Source of the DNA: Ceratopteris richardii | Lineage: Eukaryota; Streptophyta; Polypodiopsida; Polypodiales; Pteridaceae | Length of the DNA: 64,000 nt | Reading direction: 5' to 3' | Assembly (NCBI GenBank): GCA_020310875.1 | Contig: CM035416.1 | Coordinates: 2,101,406 to 2,165,405 of the forward strand | Shown: positions 23,191 through 30,918 of the stretch, piece after piece | How positions within the stretch are numbered: position 1 is the stretch's first letter | Layout of the letters: each line of letters starts with the position of its first letter | Notes under the pieces: generated by a model | Seen by the model: the letters and a program-made list of their open reading frames with translations, nothing else | Database searches by the model: none | Told to the model about the DNA's origin: nothing | Made by a program: the position numbers and the translations under genes

Positions 23191-25115
23191 CAATCTCAGA
23201 ACAACATCCACGAACCCTTCAAGACCCATCTTACGCACCTGTAGTATTTCCAGACGAAGAATTTGAACCCCATGGTTGGGCACAAATTTTAGCAACCATG
23301 GATGTAGCCATCAATGAAGAACAATGGACACCCCACTGTGACGAGGATGGCTATGACATCTCAGTTTTCATGATAGAGCCAATCATGTGTGATTCAATTA
23401 TTGAAGAATGTGAACCTAACGCTGATGCATTTGAGGATGCGAGTGATTTCGATTTAGAGTCAATTATTATGGACCCACCCTTTGCATCAGAGGAAGAATA
23501 TTTCTACGAAGTAGAAACTCACCCTCAGAGACACAAAGAAATTATGAATGAGGTGAGTTTAGCCACTCATGTGACCACCAAGAGTGAAGGAAAGAAAAGA
23601 AAGAAGAAAGAACCCATGTCAGAAGAAGAAGAATCTTTGTTTGAGGTTCCAGACAACTTCAAGAAATATGAAATACAAGATAGACGAATCATGGTACGAA
23701 TGCCTAACAGAAAAGCGGATGTTGGAGAAGTATATGATAATCGAGAAAAAACCAAAAAGATCATAGTTGCCATAGAAGGAGAAGAAGAGAAATGTACCTA
23801 CATAGGGCATGATTTGAGGATAGAAGAAGAAGAAGAATTAGTTTCCCTATTGCGCGAATATAGAGATGTGTTCTCCTGGAGTTACAAAGACCTGAAAGGG
23901 GTAGATCCAGATATATGTTCTCATAGAATCCCTATGACTCCCGACGCAAAACCTATGAAACAGAAACCGTACACATACAATGATAATTATGCTGCAAAGA
24001 TTAAAGAAGAAATAGATTGTTTGATGGAAGCAGGATTCATCTATGAAATTGAGCATACTGAATCGGTATCCCCCATTGTGGTTGTGCCCAAGAAGAACGG
24101 AAAATTGCATGTGTCTATTAACCTTAAAAAAGTTAATGCCGCCACGATTAGACACAGTTATCCTCTTCCTATCACGGAACACTTATTGGAAAGAGTTGCG
24201 GGCAAGGAAGTTTACAGCTTTCTTGATGGTTTCTCAGGCTATAATCAAGTAGCCATTGCTCCAGAAGATCAACACAAGATGGCTTTTGCCACAGAATGGG
24301 GCATATTTGCATTTCGTGTGATGCCATTTGGCTTAACAAATGCACCTGCCACCTTTCAACGACTAATGTGTCATGTTTTTAAGGAATTCCTACGCAAGAA
24401 TTTGGAAGTTTATGTCGACAACCTATGTGCTCATTCAAATGTAAGGCAGACACATATCCCAGAGTTAAGACAAGTATTTGACAAATGTCGAGAATATCAG
24501 GTTTGTTTAAACCCAGAAAAATGCGTTTTCATGGTCAGACAAGGCAAAATTCTAGGACACATTGTGTCAAAGAATGGAATCTCTACGGACGAAGAAAAAG
24601 TGAAAGTAATTGCAGATCTACCTAGGCCAAACAACATAAAAGAGGTACAGGCATTTATGGGACATTGCGGTTATTACAGACGATTCATACACATGTATGC
24701 AATCATAGCCAAGCCTCTGTATTCTCTTTTGACTAAGTTTGAATGGACAGATGAATGTGAGAATTCATTCAATGAACTTAAAAGACATTTGTGCTCAGCA
24801 CCTATATTGACAACCCCGGATTGGAGTAAGCCATTCCATGTACATGTGGATGCATCCAACTATGCCATAGGATGTGTGTTAGCACAACCCACGAATGAAG
24901 GAAATATAGATCTCCCCATAGCTTACGCAAACAGAGAGTTGAATGCAGTAGAAAGAAATTACACCACGACAGAACCAGAAGGATTAGGAATGATCTACGC
25001 ATTGAAGAAATTCAGACATTATTTGTTGGAAAATAAGTTCAAATTCTTTACAAATCATCAAGCATTACTGTACTTAGTCAATAAGCCATGTAACAGAGGA
25101 CGATTAATACATTGG
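23191..25115 (+). pseudogene. pol: B pol part 1: RT and RNase H start, without protease 1
   Basis: The open part 23298-25115 contains the acidic spacer, RT (VSPIVVVPKKNGKL, FLDGFSGYNQ, MPFGLTNAPATFQR) and RNase H (HVHVDASNYAIGCVLAQ). The RT catalytic box reads YVDNL (near 24415) in place of YVDDL, so a metal-binding Asp is lost. The reading ends at RLIHW, where element C is inserted after the target ATTGG (25111-25115), and resumes at 42431. Confidence 0.92.
25111..25115 (+). repeat. Target-site duplication of element C, left copy
   Basis: ATTGG directly precedes TGTTGGAAGC of the 5' LTR and is repeated at 42426-42430 directly after the 3' LTR. Joining the flanks restores the RNase H reading of element B. 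Confidence 0.95.
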
Positions 25116-25776
25116 TGTTGGAAGCAGTCAGAGGCACAGTCAGAGGCACAGACGACATGGAAGCATGTAAAGACGGAGCAGGGAGCCAGTCGGATCATTT
25201 TTTCAAACAACTATGTTTTTATTACCTCTTCAAACATCCAACAGTGATTTTCATCACTCTTGTAACATATGTAATATAGACAAAACCCCATTTTGTAATT
25301 CATAGCTCCATTTTGTGCAAGCCTAGGAGTCCTCGAGCTTGAGGAGCTTAGGTAGAATGCTCGTACCAAATTTCGTTATTTTTAGACATCGTTTACCCTT
25401 CCAAATAGCCTCTAGGACCTATTTTTTAACTAGGCCGGTCACTAGATGTGAAACCGGTCAAAACTAGTCTAGAAACTATAAAAAGAGCTAGAGAGCTCAT
25501 TTTTGAGGTTGGTTCATGTTGGCTAGTGTGAGCTTAGAGCTAGTTTGAGCTTGTAATAGTGTTCTTGAGTAATAGAGCTAATTTCCCACCTTCCATTGTG
25601 TCTTGCTTGTCTCTTCATTGTGTGTGTGTATGTGTGTGTGCATTTCTATGCTTCTCACCTTCACTCTCACTTCATCTCACATTCACGATCTTCATATCAC
25701 TCCTATCTCTTCCGCGGATTGACATTAAGGAGGTGGAGCTTCTTAACGTGGTTCTCACCATTGTGCTAGAGCAACA
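25116..25776 (+). repeat. Element C 5' LTR
   Basis: The 661-bp LTR differs from the 649-bp 3' LTR by one tandem duplication of AGTCAGAGGCAC near its start and by about six substitutions counted by eye. It has a TATA-like CTATAAAAAG, a TG microsatellite near 25620-25640, and ends GCTAGAGCAACA. Confidence 0.96.
25477..25486 (+). promoter_or_regulatory. TATA box of C 5' LTR
   Basis: CTATAAAAAG is followed by AGCTAGAGAGCTCATTTTTG, conserved in all LTRs of both families here. It is the probable core promoter for the genomic RNA. Confidence 0.65.
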
Positions 25777-25783
25777 CCAAATT

Positions 25784-25805
25784 TGGCGCCGTTGCCGGGG
25801 ATCGA
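25784..25805 (+). promoter_or_regulatory. C primer binding site (tRNA-Asp)
   Basis: TGGCGCCGTTGCCGGGGATCGA lies seven bases inside the 5' LTR. From knowledge of plant tRNA-Asp(GUC), whose 3' end is CCCCGGCAACGGCGCCA, the match is uninterrupted over this length. tRNA-Asp priming is known for Athila-type elements. Confidence 0.92.
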
Positions 25806-26069
25806 GTCTAGGACGAATGTGTGATGGTAAGAGTATAGCAAGAAGTGGCGTTGGAAGGTAAAAATTTCAGTTTTTGTTGTTGTTTTTACTTAGTTTTTAG
25901 TGTTTTTCACCTTCCCCATACTCCATCTTCATCATCGCATCATCATTTTCATCTCCAAAAAAATCAGAAAATTCACCATATCCACCCATTCGCCTCATTT
26001 CCCCTCATTCGTGCATGCGAGAGAGCGAGAGAGAACTTTTGTGCTTGTGTGTGCTTGTGTTTTCTTGAG

Positions 26070-26122
26070 TTTTCTTGCAGGTACAGAGCTCCAGTGCATC
26101 AGGAAAGCTTGCAAAAGGTAAA
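26070..26122 (+). promoter_or_regulatory. Candidate leader micro-exon flanked by acceptor and donor
   Basis: TTTTCTTGCAG (ending 26080) is followed by about 37 bases and then CAAAAG|GTAAAAAT. In B the same arrangement reads TTTTCTTGTAG ... AAAAG|GTAAGA, a strong donor consensus. It could be the first coding-independent exon joined to ORF3. This is inference from consensus sites only. Confidence 0.4.
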
Positions 26123-26158
26123 AATTTACTCTCTGTCAAAGATCTGCCGAGTGTGGCG

Positions 26159-26866
26159 GACCATCGCGATGGTCTGCAACCTTCGGAATTCTTGGTAGGC
26201 GACCACACCACGAGGTAGGCGACCCTTGCGCTTGCACAAATCCACAGGCGCATCTCAAAAATTCATACTTTGGTGGACCATCGCGATTGGCTCAGACCAT
26301 CGCGATTGTGTCGCACCATCGCGATAGGCTCAAGCCATCGCGACGGCTCGGTCGGACCATCGCGACGGTTCACTTGGACCATCGCGACGGTCCACTTGGA
26401 CCATCGCGATTGTTCAGCTGACCCCGGACCATCGCGATTGGCTTATGCCATCGCCACGACAGTGCCATGTGTCACGATAGACCATCGCGACGGTTCGTTT
26501 TTCGGACCATCGCGACAGCCTAAAATCGGACCATCGCAATTGGCTCACGCCATCGCACTTGTGACCATCGCGACGGTTCACTTCGGACCATCGCGATTGT
26601 CCACCTTTGACCGTTGACCGCGCCATCACGATTGTCCGCCTGATCACGCCATCGCGACGGTTCATTTTTCGGACCATCGCGACGGTCCATTTCTATGCCA
26701 TCGCGATCGTTCACTTCGGGCCATCGCGACGGTTCGACCTCACGCCATCGCGACGGTTCACCTTTTCGCGCCATCGCGATTGTCCAAACTCCACGCCATC
26801 GCGACGGTTCGCTTGGACCATCGTGACGGTCCCAGACCATCGCGATTGTGCACCCCCATCGCAAAT
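26159..26866 (+). repeat. C leader array of TCGCGA-centred palindromic units
   Basis: About 26 units of (A/G)CCATCGCGA(T/C)NG(G/T) lie in 700 bases. The first, GACCATCGCGATGGTC (26159-26174), is a perfect 16-bp palindrome, followed by a gap of about 105 bases and then dense units every 15-30 bases. Variants appear in the same order as in element B. Confidence 0.92.
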
Positions 26867-27699
26867 TTTGGGCTCCAATTTTTGACCAAATTTGAGGGTA
26901 TTTTTGAGAAATTTTTGGACCATTAGACTCATAGGAGACCCCTTAGCTCATATTTGAAGGAAAACCTGATTGTCAGTTTTTACCCCACAGGGCCTGAACG
27001 CGTATAACTTTTTCATCCGAAGTCCGTTTTTTGAGCTTAATAGCTCGTTAGAAAGCTCGTGACGAGTACTACGTGACCTCAACTGTCTTTTTCATAAAGA
27101 ATACATCTATTTTTGGATAAGCTATTTTGAGATTCACCTAGTTTGGGACTAGGAAGCCAGGGGGCACACATTGAAAATTTGGGCAAAAAAAGGGAAGGGA
27201 CTAAAAGGTGTATATACTCAAGTGCTTGATCATTCAATTGTGAATTGTTCTAATATTGGAATTTTCCAGGTCTAGCAAAGGCAATCAAAGGCAAGCAAGC
27301 AAGGCAGTGAAGACAGCAAAGCTTGGGAAGCGCGGCTTCTTGGGCATCAGAGCAACCAGAAAAACCGACTCGAGGTTGGAAGATTACTCAACCCCCTCAG
27401 TCAATTGTTAGCTTAGGCTAAACGTTAGCATTGTGGATTTAAGTCGATAGGAACGCCTCAAGTTCAAGATACTTAATTCTTTCAAGTTTAAGACTACAAG
27501 TAAAGGTGTGTGTGACGAAAACCTAAAGGAAAGAACATAAGTCTGATGGAACGAGAACTCAAAGTCATCACGGAAAGTCGAATTCCTGACGCACATATTA
27601 AGACAAGAATCCAAAGAAAATTAAAAAAGAATTAAGAAAGTAATAACAAAGAACTATTGACGATCTAAGCGTGTACTGAGTGTGCACGGAAGAAAATTA

Positions 27700-30600
27700 A
27701 TGAACCTTAGATCGGGCAAACATATAGGTAAGTCAGACCGACGAAGCCTTAGATCATCAGAGGCTAGTGTAAGAACCACTGCTCGATCGTGGGCTCAGCA
27801 ATTGAATAGTAATTACCCCTACGAGAGCTCAGAGACTAGCGAATCAGAAATGGCATTTAGCGCAGACAGACCAGAAGGAGGGTCGAATGTAGCCTACTTA
27901 GAAAAACCAGAAGGACCCTATAGAACGCAATTAGAGTTTCTCCGAACCAACCGATTAGGTGCTCGCATCTATGAGGATGGTTTGAGAAGGCAAGTGGTGC
28001 AACTGCACAACCCTGATCAACCCATTGGATTGGAAAGACCAGTGGTGAAATTTGAGAGAGACGCTTACATAGACAAAGAAGGAACCATGTACGTTCTAAG
28101 TACGCAGCCAAACGATACTAATGAGTTTGGCACAATTCAATTAGAGACGGAAGCGAAATTTCAAGGAAAAGAACCGTTAGAAGAACCTAGAACACCTAGA
28201 GGGAAATCCGTATTAACAAGAGTACTCATCCCAGAGTGGATCCCTCAAGATAACAGGAGCACCGAGTTATTTGTAAATAAAGAGACAGATGAAGCCTTTT
28301 GGAGGTACAGAAAGGAACACCCTGGTGAGATAGGCATCATTACGATTTATGAATTCAAGGACCCAGATACACCTGGAAAGGTTGTATACCTGGATGAGAC
28401 TTCAGAAAGAGTCTTCGTGGTGCCTGACCGCGCTAAAAACACATACACATGGAGAGGTGAATTGATATTCCCTCCATCTAGAACGAACATGAATACAAGT
28501 CAACAAGGGGCAGGAACCTCCTCAGCCCATGGACATCAAAGAGAAGGAAATAAAGAGAGACCGGAAGTAAGCTTCAATCACCCCATAGGGAGAGATAGAA
28601 CAACCACGGACACTAATAGAACGGATAGACAAAGAGATCATGGAATGCCAGGTGGTAGAGATGATTTTCCTCTACCTAGACCACGTGAACACGCAAGAGT
28701 ATTGAGACCCACTCAATTAGTAAAATCAATGAAGAATTACTTTGATGGGACAGGAGATCCCTATGACCATGTTGCAGAATTCAAGCAAGTCCTAAGAGCA
28801 GAACAAGTCGAGGACATGTTCACGCAATACAATGCATTTGGACTAACGTTAAAGAATACCGCTTTAACTTGGTTCCAACCATTGCAACAAAGGCAATTTA
28901 GAGACATCCATCACTTTTTGGAGTCATTCATCACTGAATTCTCTAAAAGTGGGATTAGACATGACACGTCTTCGTTGATTCATAGCTTTAAACAAACCCC
29001 TCAGGAAACAGTAAGACTGGCAGGACGTAGGTTCAGACAATATGTTGAACGATGTCCAATGCAAGAGCTACCCTCACAAGCCAAACAAGTATCATTGTTC
29101 CTAGATGGCTTGTTGAGCGCTAAACTACGCTCTTATGTGTACCTAAAAGAACCCAGAACGCTAGAGGAGTGTGTAAGAATATGTATAGACATCGAGGACA
29201 ACCTAGGTGATGAATTAGAACTCTCAAAGGTCTATAAGGACTCAGACTGTTCTTCTCTAGCATCCACAAAATTGTCTAATTCGATAGAGGACCTAGCAGA
29301 AAAAGTGGCCCAAAAACTAGGAGTTTCTAGTAAACAGGTGCCCAAGCTACCAACTAATGTACGTTGTTACACTTGTGGTGGAAATCATTTGGCAAACATG
29401 TGCCCTAATGCACCACAACCACAAGCCAACCCTAGTGGCCAATATTGCACAATTGAGAGAAGATACACGAATCATACGGCTCAGGACTGCCCATACAACA
29501 AACAAACCGTGAGACAGAACTACCCGCAAACTTACCAGCAGCCAGGTAGGTATCAAGGCCAATACAATGCTCAGCCTTATTACTATAGGCCTCCCCAGAA
29601 CTACCCATACCAGGCTCAACAGAGACCTCAACCTGTTTTAGCTCAGCAGCCACCCCCACCAGCGAATGTCATCTCAGTCAAATACGCTGCTGCAGAAGAG
29701 AACCTAAGTAGGGCCTTAGTGCCTTCTTCACCCTTGATCACAGAAAGTGACCCGAACTCAAACAGTTTTGACTCTACTCATGTAACTAGTCCACCCGCTT
29801 ATTACATGGAGTCACCAGAACATGTGGAGACATATCATTATGATAGTCCTCCAATGGAACCTAGTTGGGAGCCAGACTATGCTAATGTGATGTACGCAAA
29901 CCCAAACCCACGGCCCCAATTGAGACAACAGAGACCACAGGGCCCTAGAGGACCATGCTTTAGGTGCCAAGGAGATCACTTCATAAAGGATTGTCCACAT
30001 CCCCCAATAGCAAGGCAATCACAGTACTATAGCATCCAAGGCTTTTGTGCCGATTGTGGTAAAGAACACGTAATCAAAGATTGTCCTAAGAACCCAGTTA
30101 ACGCTTCGAATGTGACACGGATCAACGTGATAGGTATTGTAAACAACGCAGATGGATCCAACCCTACATACGTGCCTATCCAAGCGATAACCAGAGCCCA
30201 GGCGCTCTTACAAGACCAACAGCTTAATCAAGAGAAAGTAGCCGGAACTAGTGAAGTTGCAGAATCGAGTAGTAAAAAGACAAAATCTTGGAAAGATTCT
30301 AGGGAAAGAATCAAGAGAAAGTCGAGTAAAAAGATAAGTGAGTTGGAAGGAAGTTTAAAGGAATCTAGAGCCAAAATACAAGAATTGACTTCACGAGAAT
30401 TAAACCAAGAAAAGCCAGCTCAAAAATCAGGATCAGTTTTAGCGGAACCCATACCAGAAGATCTAGACATGATGTTTCGTGCATATCAGGCTAGATTAAT
30501 GGAGGGACCTCAAGTAACGGAAATGAGTAAAAACTACCCTCGAGCTGATCTAGAAATTGAGAGAACTAAACTTTGCATGAAAATGGTAGAATTAGCACAA

Positions 30601-30918
30601 GCTTTGTTTGAAGCCTCTAGATATCTTAATTGGAATAACATGGCAAAACCGGAACTACACTTTCAAGGACTAATGGAGAGGCTAGAATACTTGATAGAAA
30701 GCAAAGAGAAAAAGGATCATCATAGGAACCCTATTGTCCCAGAGACACAGGAAAGGAATGCACCATCCCTGTCTCAAGTACCCAATACAGAAAGTCAAGA
30801 CAACTTGTCTTCCATACATAAGTATTCACATGAATTTTTGAGGGAGATCCAAGAAGAGAAATGGAGAAAGGAACAAGGAACCCATCCTCCTATTCAAGAA
30901 ATAGACGACTTGCAGTAA
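27700..30918 (+). CDS. gag: C gag: N-terminal extension, capsid domain, zinc knuckles
   Basis: The start is ATG 27700 (MNLRSGKHIG), conserved in B; a GTG 18 bases upstream is not used as the start. About 340 residues of unrecognised N-terminal sequence (with IYEFKDPDTPGKVVYLDE) precede the capsid-like domain (SMKNYFDGTGDPYDHV). Knuckles follow at CYTCGGNHLANMC, CFRCQGDHFIKDC and CADCGKEHVIKDC, all CX2CX3HX4C, with a noncanonical Cys/His stretch CTIERRYTNHTAQDC between the first and second. A Lys/Glu-rich helical part ends the gag. The frame stops at TAA 30916-30918 and continues in the same frame into protease. The TAA is absent from A and E at this point, so it may be damage, although it lies at the gag-protease boundary. 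Confidence 0.93.
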   Translation: MNLRSGKHIGKSDRRSLRSSEASVRTTARSWAQQLNSNYPYESSETSESEMAFSADRPEGGSNVAYLEKPEGPYRTQLEFLRTNRLGARIYEDGLRRQVVQLHNPDQPIGLERPVVKFERDAYIDKEGTMYVLSTQPNDTNEFGTIQLETEAKFQGKEPLEEPRTPRGKSVLTRVLIPEWIPQDNRSTELFVNKETDEAFWRYRKEHPGEIGIITIYEFKDPDTPGKVVYLDETSERVFVVPDRAKNTYTWRGELIFPPSRTNMNTSQQGAGTSSAHGHQREGNKERPEVSFNHPIGRDRTTTDTNRTDRQRDHGMPGGRDDFPLPRPREHARVLRPTQLVKSMKNYFDGTGDPYDHVAEFKQVLRAEQVEDMFTQYNAFGLTLKNTALTWFQPLQQRQFRDIHHFLESFITEFSKSGIRHDTSSLIHSFKQTPQETVRLAGRRFRQYVERCPMQELPSQAKQVSLFLDGLLSAKLRSYVYLKEPRTLEECVRICIDIEDNLGDELELSKVYKDSDCSSLASTKLSNSIEDLAEKVAQKLGVSSKQVPKLPTNVRCYTCGGNHLANMCPNAPQPQANPSGQYCTIERRYTNHTAQDCPYNKQTVRQNYPQTYQQPGRYQGQYNAQPYYYRPPQNYPYQAQQRPQPVLAQQPPPPANVISVKYAAAEENLSRALVPSSPLITESDPNSNSFDSTHVTSPPAYYMESPEHVETYHYDSPPMEPSWEPDYANVMYANPNPRPQLRQQRPQGPRGPCFRCQGDHFIKDCPHPPIARQSQYYSIQGFCADCGKEHVIKDCPKNPVNASNVTRINVIGIVNNADGSNPTYVPIQAITRAQALLQDQQLNQEKVAGTSEVAESSSKKTKSWKDSRERIKRKSSKKISELEGSLKESRAKIQELTSRELNQEKPAQKSGSVLAEPIPEDLDMMFRAYQARLMEGPQVTEMSKNYPRADLEIERTKLCMKMVELAQALFEASRYLNWNNMAKPELHFQGLMERLEYLIESKEKKDHHRNPIVPETQERNAPSLSQVPNTESQDNLSSIHKYSHEFLREIQEEKWRKEQGTHPPIQEIDDLQ

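Larger units (their letters stand above)
25777..27699 (+). other. C untranslated leader
   Basis: The 1.9-kb leader contains the primer site, candidate splice donors GATG|GTAAGA (25826/25827) and GGAAG|GTAAAA (near 25857), a candidate acceptor TTTTCTTGCAG (ending 26080), a candidate donor CAAAAG|GTAAAA (near 26117), the palindromic array (26159-26866) and AT-rich sequence conserved with B and F. It has no convincing coding sequence: the frames seen across the array are by-products of the repeat. Confidence 0.8.

Noticed and set aside
25784..25805. tRNA-Asp gene fragment
   Set aside because: Only the complement of the tRNA 3' end is present, placed right after an LTR, so it is a primer binding site.
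25559..25861. Open frame of about 100 codons starting MFLSNR, repeated in each family-2 LTR
   Set aside because: It lies across LTR U5 and the primer site, is driven by a TG microsatellite and Ser/Leu-rich low complexity, and its ends differ between copies.
26414..26864. Overlapping minus- and plus-strand reading frames with repeated RRDG / SRW residues across the leader array
   Set aside because: They are translations of the palindromic repeat in several frames, not conserved in frame between B and C, and have no gene context.
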